Assembly: GCF_900110165.1 (NCBI RefSeq)
Contig: NZ_FOCQ01000011.1
Span: forward strand, 62,001 to 126,000
Length of the DNA: 64,000 nucleotides
Direction: 5' to 3'
Source: Lihuaxuella thermophila
Lineage (GTDB): Bacteria > Bacillota > Bacilli > Thermoactinomycetales > Thermoactinomycetaceae
Under the pieces are notes generated by a model. That model did not search any database. It had not been told where the DNA came from and saw only the letters and a list, made by a program, of their open reading frames with translations. A program made the translations under genes and the position numbers. How positions within the stretch are numbered: position 1 is the first letter of the stretch; each line of letters opens with the position of its first letter. Below, piece after piece: positions 54,529 through 63,621 of the stretch.

Positions 54529-55424
54529 TGTAAACTTCCCTCCTTATCCACAGCTGCAATCATCAGTTGAGTCATGGTACTCGCCAGAATCCTCCCCGCT
54601 GTTTTTGGGGCCACGATCCCGGGCAGGCTGGGAGCCAGGATGGCTTTGATGCCTCTTTTCTCCGCATAAGCATAATCCACTCCCCCGGGCTTGGAAGCCA
54701 GATCGATGATGACGGCATCATAGGGCATTTGTGCAAGAACCGGAGCCGTCACTACCAATGCGGGGATGGTATTGAAAATGACATCCGCATCGCGCACTCT
54801 TTCTGATAACTCAGAAAGATCGAAGGGTTCCAATCCCATTTCAAATGCCCTGGCCATATATTCCGATCCTCTTACGCCCACTCTTACTTTGGCACCGATC
54901 GCATGGAGAGTGCGGGCCAGAGACATGCCAACCCTGCCCAATCCCAAAACGATACAAACTGACCCATGGATGGTGATATCCGTGTGTTGAATCGCCATCA
55001 TCAGAGCACCTTCGACAGTCGGAATCGAATTGTAAATAGCTACATCATCCCGATCCAATAATTCAATCAGCGTCACATCATAAATTTGGCATAAGTTTCG
55101 CAGATAAGACCTGGCCATTCCAGCAAAAACAATGCAATGCTTGGGGAGTGCCTGAATGTGTTCCTCTGTGAGCACCAGTTTTTTGGATGTAAACACGCTG
55201 CTGACTTGCCCCTGTTCATCCGTCCCGACGATCGGCAAGACGAGGATATCTGCTTGCTGCAGGACTTCCCGGCTCAATTCTCTCTGTGTTGCACCGCTGA
55301 AAGGGCTTTGCAGATTGTCATACCCAATCAGGCTGACTTTGGCATTCATCTGTATGCAGCTTTTGATCACTTCCAGTTGTCGGGCATCTCCACCGAGGAA
55401 GACCACATGCTTTCCTGTCAGCAT
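54525..55424 (-). CDS. dpaA: Dipicolinate synthase subunit A
   Basis: A 299-residue NAD(P)-binding subunit (VVFLGGDARQLEVIK, IVLGLGRVGMSLARTLHAIGAKV) of SpoVFA type. It oxidises dihydrodipicolinate, produced via DapA, to dipicolinate. The ATG at 55424 gives the expected start. A sigma-K-like promoter lies about 80 bases upstream. Confidence 0.97.
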   Translation of the reverse strand: MLTGKHVVFLGGDARQLEVIKSCIQMNAKVSLIGYDNLQSPFSGATQRELSREVLQQADILVLPIVGTDEQGQVSSVFTSKKLVLTEEHIQALPKHCIVFAGMARSYLRNLCQIYDVTLIELLDRDDVAIYNSIPTVEGALMMAIQHTDITIHGSVCIVLGLGRVGMSLARTLHAIGAKVRVGVRGSEYMARAFEMGLEPFDLSELSERVRDADVIFNTIPALVVTAPVLAQMPYDAVIIDLASKPGGVDYAYAEKRGIKAILAPSLPGIVAPKTAGRILASTMTQLMIAAVDKEGSLQ

Positions 55425-55502
55425 TCGCTCACGACCCCTTTCCCCGGAAGACTTACCGGAATCCATGCATATTGCGAGTTCGCTTCAATGATCACTTGGT
55501 TG

Positions 55503-55531
55503 CATCATATGAAGAGGCGACACTTTCGGTG
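55503..55531 (-). promoter_or_regulatory. Candidate sigma-K promoter of dpaAB
   Basis: On the minus strand CACC (55531-55528), 16 bases, CATATGATG (55511-55503); one mismatch to CATAnnnTA. Spacing agrees with sigma-K. Confidence 0.5.
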
Positions 55532-55686
55532 ACACCTTCCCACCGATCCGAGATGGACGAAAAAGAGCATAAAAATAAGCCAGCTCATTTCATCCAAGCC
55601 GGCAGTATGATAGAGAAAACGATTGAATAATATTTGTTTGTTACGGTCTGCGTCATATTTGCGCCGCGCTGCTTCAGCCTGTCAAC

Positions 55687-55929
55687 TTAGTCTCTATGAA
55701 AACCAGTATCCACAATCACCATTTCCGGTCCGACTTTTTTGATCGTCTTCCAGGATAATGTCAGTTCATGCGTGTGCCTTTTAAACCAGGAAGTGTGGAC
55801 AGGAATAATCACAGACTCAATTTTTCCGGTTTGCGGATGGAACGACAAGTCGGCATGCGAAAAATTACCCAGTTTCTCACCATTCACCAAGTCGATACAC
55901 TCTTTGTTCACGAACTCGCTCCAACGCAT
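55687..55929 (-). CDS. ymxH: YlmC/YmxH-family sporulation protein
   Basis: An 80-residue PRC-barrel-like protein (MRWSEFVNKECIDLVNGEKLG, LSWKTIKKVGPEMVIVD). Conserved next to dpaA in spore formers; function unknown. Confidence 0.92.
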   Translation of the reverse strand: MRWSEFVNKECIDLVNGEKLGNFSHADLSFHPQTGKIESVIIPVHTSWFKRHTHELTLSWKTIKKVGPEMVIVDTGFHRD

Positions 55930-55991
55930 TCTCCCTCACCTCATCTTCAATGGCTCTTTAGAATGGTATCGCTCGGTGTGGCAAGATATGA

Positions 55992-56020
55992 CAAAAAATC
56001 ACCTTCTTGATGAAGGTGAT
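55992..56020 (-). terminator. Intrinsic terminator after the Spo0E-like gene
   Basis: Stem ATCACCTTC/GAAGGTGAT followed by six T on the minus strand. Confidence 0.85.
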
Positions 56021-56026
56021 CATTTA

Positions 56027-56209
56027 CTATTGGCTGAATCTTCTCTTTTCTCTTTGAACCTCCACGATCAGGGCGTCCAGCCGCCTGGAGAGCGGCAGTA
56101 CCCGGGAATCAGAGAGGCGGGAAGGCTCTCCCCCCACCGATTTGTGAAGCTCGGTTCTGAGCCGTTCCAACTCTTCTTCCAACCACTTGATCCGAAGCGT
56201 TTCCACCAT
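56027..56209 (-). CDS. Spo0E-like aspartyl-phosphate phosphatase
   Basis: A 60-residue two-helix protein. LEEELERLRTELHKSV and LSRRLDALIVEVQ fit the Spo0E family pattern, in which SxxLDxLI is the hallmark and the Asp near the centre of the second helix is catalytic. Spo0E proteins dephosphorylate Spo0A-P and delay sporulation. ATG at 56209 with GAGGTGGG upstream lies 16 bases after dut; a longer frame would run into dut. Small size makes the call moderate. Confidence 0.65.
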   Translation of the reverse strand: MVETLRIKWLEEELERLRTELHKSVGGEPSRLSDSRVLPLSRRLDALIVEVQREKRRFSQ

Positions 56210-56225
56210 GGAAACCCACCTCTTC

Positions 56226-56669
56226 CTATTTACCCGTGTGTCCAAAACCGCCTGTTCCCCGTGAAGTTTCATCCAGCTGTTCAACAACTTGCAACCGGAC
56301 ATCGGGTATCTGCATAAAAACGAGCTGTGCAACACGATCTCCGCGTTTGACTATATAGGGCTGTTCGCCTAAGTTGAGCAAAATGATGCCAATTTCACCC
56401 CGATAATCGGCATCAATCGTTCCCGGACTGTTTAATACCGTCAGCCCGTGCTTCAAAGCCAAACCGCTTCTCGGACGAACTTGCGCTTCCAGCCCATGCG
56501 GCATCGAAAGGGCCACACCAGTAGGGATAAGCTTCCATTTCCCCGGCTCAATCCGTACAGGTTCCGATACAGCTGCATAAAGGTCAAATCCGCTGGCGCC
56601 GGAAGACATTTTAACAGGAAGAGGTATATCTTCGTTCCCTGGCAATTGAATAATTTGGACATCAAGCAA
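56226..56669 (-). CDS. dut: dUTP diphosphatase
   Basis: A 147-residue trimeric dUTPase with all five motifs: GASGFDLYA, PRSGLALKHG, GTIDADYRGEIG, KRGDRVAQLV and RGTGGFGHTG. It hydrolyses dUTP to dUMP. Start is a TTG with AGGAGG upstream, overlapping the mlpA 3' end by 8 bases. Confidence 0.96.
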   Translation of the reverse strand: MLDVQIIQLPGNEDIPLPVKMSSGASGFDLYAAVSEPVRIEPGKWKLIPTGVALSMPHGLEAQVRPRSGLALKHGLTVLNSPGTIDADYRGEIGIILLNLGEQPYIVKRGDRVAQLVFMQIPDVRLQVVEQLDETSRGTGGFGHTGK

Positions 56670-57915
56670 GATTGTTCCTCCTAAAACTTTGTGGCACTTT
56701 TCCTTCAGGCGAGATCAGAGCGAGTGACATCGGCGAAGAAAAAATCTCCCGCGCCAATTGGTTTACGTCATCAAGGGTGATTTTTTCGACACTTTCCACA
56801 ATCTGATCCAGCGTTATATGCCTGCCCAGGAGTAATTCGTTTCTTCCCAATCGGCTCATCCGGTTGTTTGTACTTTCCAGCCCGAGCATGAGGCTTCCTT
56901 TGAGCTGTTCTTTTGCTTTATTCAATTCCGAAGCAGTCAACCCGTTTTCTTTCACTTCGGACAAAATGTTTTGAACGCACTCCAATACCTCATTTTCTTG
57001 TCCGTGCGCCGTTCCCGCGTAAATGGCAAACAGGCCGGTCTCCCGGTGAGCCGAATGATAAGAGAACACGGAATAAGCGAGTCCCCGTTCTTCCCTGATC
57101 TCCTGGAAGAGCCGGGAGCTCATATTGCCACCCAGCACATTATTTAACAAAACCAAAGTATAAATGCGTGAATCGCTGACTGAAAGGCCGGGAAGCCCAA
57201 GACAAAGGTGCGTCTGCTCCGTCTTTTTTTTCTTAATCTTAATATTCGGTGTGAACGACGGACGCTTATTTTTAACCGAAACAGAATCCCCTTCGTGCCG
57301 GGCAAACGCAGCCTCTACCTGTTGCAGGTAATCATCCGGCAAATTCCCTGCAACGGCGATGACAACATTGTGGGGGTTGTAATATCGATCTTTGTATCGA
57401 AGCAAGTCCTCTCTCCTGAAACCCTGGACATTTTCCACGCTGCCGAGTACCGGATGCCCAAGGGCATGATTCCCGAACGAAGCTTCGGACAAGAGGTCAT
57501 GCACCAGATCATCGGGAGTGTCCTCTACCATCCGGATTTCTTCGACAATCACTTTTTTCTCCTTTTCGATTTCCGTTTCGGCAAACGTGGATTCAAAAAA
57601 CATATCCGCCAAAATTTCAAGCGAGATGGGAAAGTGCTGGTCAAGTACTTTTGCGTAATAACAAGTCATTTCCTTTGCGGTGAACGCATTGACATGGCCG
57701 CCGATTTCGTCAAATGCTTCAGCTAGCTGACGTGCGGTGCGCTTTTTGGTTCCCTTGAACATCATATGTTCAATAAAGTGGGAAATTCCGTTTTCACCGG
57801 GGGTCTCATTTTCTGAACCAGTACCGATCCAAATGCCTACCGCCACTGAACGCACGTAGGGAATTTGTTCGGCAACAATACGAATTCCATTGGGTAACGT
57901 ATGTTTTAAAATCAC
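56662..57915 (-). CDS. mlpA: M16 family zinc peptidase MlpA (processing protease)
   Basis: A 417-residue M16 peptidase with HFIEHMMF (His46, Glu49, His50) and a Glu around residue 125. It is the Bacillales MlpA/YmxG protein, which is related to mitochondrial processing peptidase. It is found between ylxY and the dpa genes as in B. subtilis. Third M16 gene of the window, besides the YmfF/YmfH pair, and the only one acting alone. Confidence 0.94.
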   Translation of the reverse strand: MILKHTLPNGIRIVAEQIPYVRSVAVGIWIGTGSENETPGENGISHFIEHMMFKGTKKRTARQLAEAFDEIGGHVNAFTAKEMTCYYAKVLDQHFPISLEILADMFFESTFAETEIEKEKKVIVEEIRMVEDTPDDLVHDLLSEASFGNHALGHPVLGSVENVQGFRREDLLRYKDRYYNPHNVVIAVAGNLPDDYLQQVEAAFARHEGDSVSVKNKRPSFTPNIKIKKKKTEQTHLCLGLPGLSVSDSRIYTLVLLNNVLGGNMSSRLFQEIREERGLAYSVFSYHSAHRETGLFAIYAGTAHGQENEVLECVQNILSEVKENGLTASELNKAKEQLKGSLMLGLESTNNRMSRLGRNELLLGRHITLDQIVESVEKITLDDVNQLAREIFSSPMSLALISPEGKVPQSFRRNNLA

Positions 57916-57970
57916 CTAGATCCTCCTTATCCACGATCCACCGACCTGTAAAAGAAACACCCCTACTATA

Positions 57971-58960
57971 TCAAATCTGCCTGTCCTCCTCAATCATGTC
58001 AACCCGTTTGGAGGATAAGACATCACTCACCGTTCCCAGCTTTATTCCCTCTCTCTTCACCGCACGTATGATTTGCGGAAGTGCTTTCACCGTCCGATCC
58101 GTCGGATGGGTCAGGATTAAAGTTCCCGGGGAAACGTGCTTTTCAATCTTGCGGATCATCATCTCCGGTGAAGAGGTTTTTTTCCAATCGACGGTATCCA
58201 GTGTCCATAAAACCGTTTTCATCTTCTGCTGGTGGGCAACTTCCAGAACCAGCCGGTTGAAATCTCCTGCGGGAGGTGCAAACCATTTGCTCCGAACCTG
58301 GAGCGTTTCCTGAATCAGTTTTTCTGTGCGGCTAATCTCCTTGATCATTCTCTCCCGGGAGACCTGACTCATCAGCGGATGGGAATAAGCATGGTTGCCG
58401 ATTTCATGCCCTGCTTGTACGATTTTTTTCGCTTCTTCCGGATGTTTGGACAACCACGAGCCATCCAGAAAAAATGTCGCTTTCACCTTTTCCTGAGCCA
58501 GGATCTTGAGCATGGCCGGCAAATGTTCGGTTCCCCAGGCTACATTCACCATGATCGCAGCGGACTTCTTCCGTTCATTCCCCCTGTAAATCGGCTCAAT
58601 CCCCAAATCCTCCAGTGTTTTTTGCGGCGGAATCTCCCTGTACACCCAAGCGATTTGATTTTTGTTTTTTTGCTTCAGGGTTTTTGCAACGGTTGCCTCC
58701 ACATCCACTTCACGGCCATTTAATCCGGGAATTGCTTTCCATACCCGGTCCACACGCGCATCAACCGGCTTTATGTAATGTTTCGGCGCCTCTTTTATCA
58801 CCTGTTCACGAATCCGGCGGGCTTCGTCCGTTTGCATAAATACAGCCACGTCTTGCTCATTTTTGACAGAGGTAATATAGGAAATTACCGGCGGAGATTG
58901 TACAATCAAAACAACAAAAACGGCCGACAGAATAAGGGCTGCCACTCGCATAGGAATCAT
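57971..58960 (-). CDS. ylxY: Polysaccharide deacetylase-like sporulation protein YlxY
   Basis: A 329-residue exported protein with an N-terminal membrane helix (about 4-27) and a NodB domain (about 135-310). The second NodB motif is kept (HEIGNHAYSHP), but the first, normally TFDDG with the catalytic Asp pair, reads MVNVAWGTEH. So it is probably inactive as a deacetylase or uses another chemistry. Lies between pnp and mlpA, as B. subtilis ylxY. A sporulation-type promoter sits upstream. Confidence 0.9.
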   Translation of the reverse strand: MIPMRVAALILSAVFVVLIVQSPPVISYITSVKNEQDVAVFMQTDEARRIREQVIKEAPKHYIKPVDARVDRVWKAIPGLNGREVDVEATVAKTLKQKNKNQIAWVYREIPPQKTLEDLGIEPIYRGNERKKSAAIMVNVAWGTEHLPAMLKILAQEKVKATFFLDGSWLSKHPEEAKKIVQAGHEIGNHAYSHPLMSQVSRERMIKEISRTEKLIQETLQVRSKWFAPPAGDFNRLVLEVAHQQKMKTVLWTLDTVDWKKTSSPEMMIRKIEKHVSPGTLILTHPTDRTVKALPQIIRAVKREGIKLGTVSDVLSSKRVDMIEEDRQI

Positions 58961-58985
58961 GGGGCTTATACACCTCCTTTTTTCC

Positions 58986-59013
58986 TAAATTATGCGGGGG
59001 GACAACTCCCTAT
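58986..59013 (-). promoter_or_regulatory. Candidate sigma-E/K promoter of ylxY
   Basis: On the minus strand GAATA with its ATA at 59013-59011, 16 bases, CATAATTTA (58994-58986). The -10 fits sigma-K (CATAnnnTA) fully and sigma-E in part; the -35 fits sigma-E. Confidence 0.45.
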
Positions 59014-59033
59014 TCACAGCCGTTGGAAGACGT

Positions 59034-59063
59034 AAAAAAAGAGACAGATCGCTCTGACTCTTT
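59034..59063 (-). terminator. Intrinsic terminator after pnp
   Basis: Stem AAAGAGTCAGA/TCTGTCTCTTT with a GCGA loop and a T run. Confidence 0.85.
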
Positions 59064-59076
59064 TGTTGCAGGATGT

Positions 59077-61200
59077 TTATCCGGAGATTTCCTTTTGCTT
59101 TGCCGCCTCTTCTTTCAACACCGCTTTTCGCGACAGGTTGACACGGCCTTGATCATCGATTTCCGTCACCTTAACCAGGATGGTATCCCCGATGTTTACG
59201 ACATCCGTCACTTTGGCCACCCGGTTGACATCCAACTGCGAAATGTGCACCAGTCCCTCTTTGCCGGGGAAGAGCTCCACGAAGGCTCCGTACTTCTCCA
59301 CGCGTTTCACCGTACCCAAATAGGTTTCGCCGACAACCACTTCACGCACCAGGTCTTCGATAATTTTCTTCGCCTTCTCATTTTGCGTGACATCGGGTGA
59401 AGCGATGTAAATCCGGCCGTCTTGCTCAATGTCGATTTTGACACCGGTCTCCTCGATAATTTTGTTGATCACACGGCCGCTCGGACCGATCACATCCCGG
59501 ATTTTATCAGGATGGATGCGGATGGTAAGGATTTTCGGCGCATAGGGAGAGAGCTCTTTGCGCGGTTCAGATATGGTTGCTTCCATGTTATCGAGAATGA
59601 CCATTCGCGCTTTTCTGGCCTGATCCAGAGCCCTTTCCAAAATATCGCGATCAATCCCCGCAATCTTGATGTCCATCTGAAGGGCCGTGACCCCTTTACG
59701 CGTTCCGGCAACTTTAAAGTCCATATCGCCCAGATGATCTTCCATGCCTTGAATGTCCGTGAGAATGGTTACCCGGTCGCCCTCTTTGACCAGTCCCATC
59801 GCGATTCCGGCCACAGGTGCCTTGATCGGAACACCGGCATGCATCAAAGCAAGAGTAGAAGCACAAATGCTGGCTTGAGAAGTGGAACCGTTTGACTCCA
59901 GGACTTCGGAGACGACACGAATCGTATATGGAAACTCATCTTCTGACGGAATTACCGGTTCCAATGCACGTTCCCCAAGAGCTCCATGCCCGATTTCACG
60001 GCGGCCGGGCGCCCGAATCGGACGTGCTTCACCCACGCTGAAAGGCGGGAAGTTATAATGGTGCATAAATCGTTTCGATTCTTCCAAATCCAAACCGTCG
60101 AGAATTTGCACATCTCCCAAAGCTCCCAGTGTACACACACTCAATACTTGTGTCTGTCCCCGTTTGAAGAGGCCCGACCCGTGTGTGCGCGGCAAGATTC
60201 CGATTTCACTGGTGAGCGGACGGATTTCGTCGACAGCCCGTCCGTCAGGACGTATTCCTTCTTCGAGAATTAAACGGCGAACTTCTTCTTTCACAATCTT
60301 ATCCAGCACGACATGGATGTCTTTCTCTTTTTCCGCAAAAGCCTCTTCTCCAAGCTCCTGCATCATTTGTTCGGCGACCTCAGCTTTTACTTGATCGATT
60401 GCATCTTGGCGGGCTTGCTTTTCTCCCACCTGCACCGCTTTCAACAAGTTCCCGGTCGCCAATTCGCGGACCCGCCGGTCCATTTCTTCATCCACCTGAT
60501 ACAACTCGGTTTCCATCTTCGGCAGGCCGACCTGAGCCACGATCTCTTCCTGGAATGCGACCAACTCTTTAATCTTTTCATGCCCAAACAGAATCGCTTC
60601 CAGGATCACGTCTTCGGGAACTTCATCCGATCCTGCTTCCACCATGTTAATACCGTCTTTCGTACCGGCCACGACCAGATGAAGATCCGACTTTTCCATT
60701 TGCTCAACCGTCGGGTTGATCACAAATTGTCCGTCGACACGGCCGACGATGACCCCGGCAATCGGTCCGGCAAAAGGAATGTCCGAAATGCAAAGAGCCG
60801 CGGATGCACCGATCATCGCAGCAATTTCAGTAGAGCAATCCTGATCTACTGACATCACCGTGGTGACTACTTGTACTTCATGGCGAAATCCCTCATCAAA
60901 CAGCGGACGGATGGGACGGTCGATCAAACGGCTGGCTAAGACCGCTTTTTCGCTGGGCCGGCCTTCTCGTTTAATAAATCCGCCGGGAATTTTTCCGACT
61001 GCATACAACCGTTCTTCATAATTGACCGTCAGCGGGAAAAAATCCGCCTCTTTAGGTTCTTTGGAAGCTACCACTGTTGCTAGTACGGCGGTATCCCCGT
61101 AACGAACCATCACAGAACCATTGGCTTGTCCGGCAAATTTTCCAATCTCCAGGATGAGGCTGCGGCCCGCGAGCTCCGTCTGAAATGTTGCTGGTTCCAT
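59077..61200 (-). CDS. pnp: Polyribonucleotide nucleotidyltransferase
   Basis: A 707-residue phosphorolytic 3'-5' exoribonuclease. Two RNase PH domains (catalytic block [14 protein letters not shown] at about 320), a helical middle, a KH domain ([16 protein letters not shown]) and an S1 domain ([18 protein letters not shown]...EGLVHISQL). It is a degradosome partner of RNase Y and RNase J, which are also in this window. ATG at 61200 after GAGGAGG. Short inverted repeat ACATAC/GTATGT upstream at about 61230-61261 could be a leader element. Confidence 0.98.
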   Translation of the reverse strand: MEPATFQTELAGRSLILEIGKFAGQANGSVMVRYGDTAVLATVVASKEPKEADFFPLTVNYEERLYAVGKIPGGFIKREGRPSEKAVLASRLIDRPIRPLFDEGFRHEVQVVTTVMSVDQDCSTEIAAMIGASAALCISDIPFAGPIAGVIVGRVDGQFVINPTVEQMEKSDLHLVVAGTKDGINMVEAGSDEVPEDVILEAILFGHEKIKELVAFQEEIVAQVGLPKMETELYQVDEEMDRRVRELATGNLLKAVQVGEKQARQDAIDQVKAEVAEQMMQELGEEAFAEKEKDIHVVLDKIVKEEVRRLILEEGIRPDGRAVDEIRPLTSEIGILPRTHGSGLFKRGQTQVLSVCTLGALGDVQILDGLDLEESKRFMHHYNFPPFSVGEARPIRAPGRREIGHGALGERALEPVIPSEDEFPYTIRVVSEVLESNGSTSQASICASTLALMHAGVPIKAPVAGIAMGLVKEGDRVTILTDIQGMEDHLGDMDFKVAGTRKGVTALQMDIKIAGIDRDILERALDQARKARMVILDNMEATISEPRKELSPYAPKILTIRIHPDKIRDVIGPSGRVINKIIEETGVKIDIEQDGRIYIASPDVTQNEKAKKIIEDLVREVVVGETYLGTVKRVEKYGAFVELFPGKEGLVHISQLDVNRVAKVTDVVNIGDTILVKVTEIDDQGRVNLSRKAVLKEEAAKQKEISG

Positions 61201-61302
61201 GGTACAACGACTTCCTCCTCTCAAAACGCAAACAACATACCATACTTCTTCATATGTACAGTATGTTCCTTCTCGCCCTCTTTTAAAAGGCATACGATAC
61301 GC

Positions 61303-61331
61303 CAAAAAAGCGGGGCCAGTTACCCCGCTTT
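61303..61331 (-). terminator. Intrinsic terminator after rpsO
   Basis: Stem AAGCGGGG/CCCCGCTT followed by TTTTGG. It lies between rpsO and pnp, which is often partly bypassed in this gene pair. Confidence 0.85.
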
Positions 61332-61334
61332 CTG

Positions 61335-61604
61335 TTACCTGCGCAATCCAAGTTTTCGGATGAGCTCACGATAACGAGTGATGTCCTTATTTTTGAGGTA
61401 GTTCAACAAATTACGGCGTTGGCCTACCATTTTCAGAAGACCGCGACGAGAGTGATGGTCTTTTTTGTGATCCCGCAGATGGTTGTTCAGCTCGTTAATC
61501 CGATGCGTTAAAATGGCGATTTGAACTTCCGGAGATCCGGTATCACCTTCGTGCGTTTTAAACTCATCGATAATTTCGCGTTTACGCTCATTCGTCAAAG
61601 CCAT
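61335..61604 (-). CDS. rpsO: 30S ribosomal protein S15
   Basis: An 89-residue primary-binding ribosomal protein ([42 protein letters not shown]). Binds 16S rRNA and bridges subunits. AAGGAGG precedes the ATG. Placed before pnp, the conserved order. Confidence 0.99.
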   Translation of the reverse strand: MALTNERKREIIDEFKTHEGDTGSPEVQIAILTHRINELNNHLRDHKKDHHSRRGLLKMVGQRRNLLNYLKNKDITRYRELIRKLGLRR

Positions 61605-61717
61605 GATCCAAACACCTCCTTACTCTTCCAAACCCCTGTGACCCAGATCATCGCCGAGGCCATCGATCATCCGAGTCAAGGTTGACAGCCAAAAATGCAA
61701 CAACTGTCACGGGGATA

Positions 61718-61747
61718 AGTATAACACAGGTAGATGACAGAGTACAA
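61718..61747 (-). promoter_or_regulatory. Sigma-A promoter of rpsO
   Basis: On the minus strand TTGTAC (61747-61742), 18 bases, TATACT (61723-61718), about 115 bases upstream of the start, leaving a sizeable leader. Confidence 0.65.
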
Positions 61748-61765
61748 TAAATCCGCAAAAATTAT

Positions 61766-62710
61766 TTATTCGACAAACGATGTGGCCAACCATTCTTCTG
61801 CCGTCTGCTTATCTGCACGGATTTGACGGATAAGAGCTTCTACAGAAGGAAACTTCCTTTCTTCACGAATAAAATGCAGGAATTCAACTCTCATGGTTTG
61901 CCCATACAGATCCGCGTTTTCTCCCAACAGATGGACTTCCAACCGTTCACGGGGAGTTGGGTCGGAAAAAGTGGGGCGCACGCCAATATTCATAATTCCG
62001 GGAGCCAACTTACCGGCAACGCGGGCCCGTACAACGTATACGCCGCGCCGCGGAACCAGGAAGGGCTGTGTCAAGGCAAGGTTCGCTGTTGGAAAACCCA
62101 TCAGCCGCCCCCGTTGGTCACCTGGCACAACGGTTCCTTCAATCAGATAATTTCTGCCGAGAATTCGGGCCGCTCTCTCCATTTCCCCTTCGGCAAGCGC
62201 CTGGCGCAAATGCGTACTGCTCACGGTTATTCCTTCCGTTTGGATGGGTTGGACAATGCGGGCCTGAAAATGACCTTCGCCCAATCCTTCCAGATCATCC
62301 GCTTTTCCGGCAGCGTGCCGGCCAAAAGTAAAATTGAACCCGGTAACCACCCCTCTGACACCGAGAGGAACCAAGACTTGGTGAACAAATTCCTCTTTTG
62401 TCAGTGAAGCAAAGGAGAGGTCGAATTTCATCACATAGGCTCGGGCCACCCCTAATTTGGAAAACTGTTCCAATTTTTCCGGCAAGGGAGTTAAGTAGCG
62501 GGTAATATTTGCCTGACCCAACACCTCGCGGGGATGGGGGTGAAAAGTCATCACAGCCGGAAGGGCATTCAGTTCTTCTGCCAGTAATTTCGCTTCTCCG
62601 ATCACCGCCTGGTGTCCGCGGTGCACTCCGTCAAAATAACCGATGGCAAGAACGATGTTCGTTTCAGGTTCCTGCCGTTCAAAGGGGTAGGATAAAAATA
62701 TCGTCTGCAT
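61766..62710 (-). CDS. ribF: Bifunctional riboflavin kinase/FAD synthetase
   Basis: A 314-residue enzyme making FMN and then FAD. N-terminal nucleotidyltransferase domain with IGYFDGVHRGHQAVI and TGFNFTFGRHAAG; C-terminal riboflavin kinase domain with RGRLMGFPTANL. ATG at 62710 overlaps the truB stop by one base (TGATG). The gene is called ribC or ribF in Bacillales. Confidence 0.96.
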   Translation of the reverse strand: MQTIFLSYPFERQEPETNIVLAIGYFDGVHRGHQAVIGEAKLLAEELNALPAVMTFHPHPREVLGQANITRYLTPLPEKLEQFSKLGVARAYVMKFDLSFASLTKEEFVHQVLVPLGVRGVVTGFNFTFGRHAAGKADDLEGLGEGHFQARIVQPIQTEGITVSSTHLRQALAEGEMERAARILGRNYLIEGTVVPGDQRGRLMGFPTANLALTQPFLVPRRGVYVVRARVAGKLAPGIMNIGVRPTFSDPTPRERLEVHLLGENADLYGQTMRVEFLHFIREERKFPSVEALIRQIRADKQTAEEWLATSFVE

Positions 62711-63621
62711 CAATTTTCCACATCCCGAAACACTTTTTCCGGTAAGGCCCGTCCGTCCGACTCACAACGGTACAAAGCACAGAACCGGCCAGTTTCAGAA
62801 TAAACCCGGGCCAAAAAACTTTCTTTCACGGGAGGCGGGCTTTCCAAACGGAGTCCCCATCCGTTCAGCACTCTCTCTTCATCCTCAGAACTCACAACAA
62901 GACTGGGAAAATGACCTAAAACTTCGTCGATGGGAGTTACCGCCTCTGCCCATAATCGACGTTCGGCAACCTGCTTCAACTCCTCCAGTGTATAGCAATC
63001 ATCCAACCGGAACGGGCCGCTCTCTGTACGGACAAGCGATGTCATATGCGCGGGATATCCCAGAGCCTGTCCCAAATCAACACAAAGCGTCCGCACATAC
63101 GTACCTTTGGAGCAAATCACATCAAAGTCAATCCGGGGATGCTCTCCCGGAATGTAATCGGTGCAAACCAACCGGTAAATCGTCACCTTGCGACTGGGAC
63201 GCTCGATCTCTTGTCCCGCGCGTGCCCATTCATATAAACGGCGGCCTTGCACCTTCACAGCTGAATACATGGGCGGGGTTTGTTCGATTTCACCCTGAAA
63301 GTTTGCAAAGACCCGTTCAATGCTCGAACGGCTTACTTCCGATACCGTAACCTCTTCCAAAACCTTTCCGGCCTGATCTTGCGTATCTGTGGAGATTCCC
63401 AGCAGAAATGAACCTTTATACCGTTTGGGCAGTTCTTGAATATATTCTACCACGCGAGTGGCCTGTCCCAAACAAACAGGTAGCACGCCTTCCACTTCCG
63501 GATCAAGCGTGCCTGTATGTCCCGCTTTTTTCTGTTGAGCCAAGCGCCGAACCAGAGCCACAATATCGTGAGATGTGTATCCTTTCGGCTTATAAACAGG
63601 GATGACTCCGTGTATGGTCAC
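62710..63621 (-). CDS. truB: tRNA pseudouridine(55) synthase
   Basis: A 303-residue enzyme forming pseudouridine 55 in the T loop. Catalytic Asp40 lies in GHTGTLDPEVEGVLPVCLG, with KPKGYTSHD at the start. C-terminal domain is PUA-like. Start is GTG; it overlaps nrnA by 4 bases (GTGA). Confidence 0.97.
   Translation of the reverse strand: MTIHGVIPVYKPKGYTSHDIVALVRRLAQQKKAGHTGTLDPEVEGVLPVCLGQATRVVEYIQELPKRYKGSFLLGISTDTQDQAGKVLEEVTVSEVSRSSIERVFANFQGEIEQTPPMYSAVKVQGRRLYEWARAGQEIERPSRKVTIYRLVCTDYIPGEHPRIDFDVICSKGTYVRTLCVDLGQALGYPAHMTSLVRTESGPFRLDDCYTLEELKQVAERRLWAEAVTPIDEVLGHFPSLVVSSEDEERVLNGWGLRLESPPPVKESFLARVYSETGRFCALYRCESDGRALPEKVFRDVEN

Noticed and set aside
56210-56335. Extension of the Spo0E-like frame upstream into dut
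   Set aside because: The added residues overlap dut in another frame, and the ribosome binding site lies just before the inner ATG at 56209.
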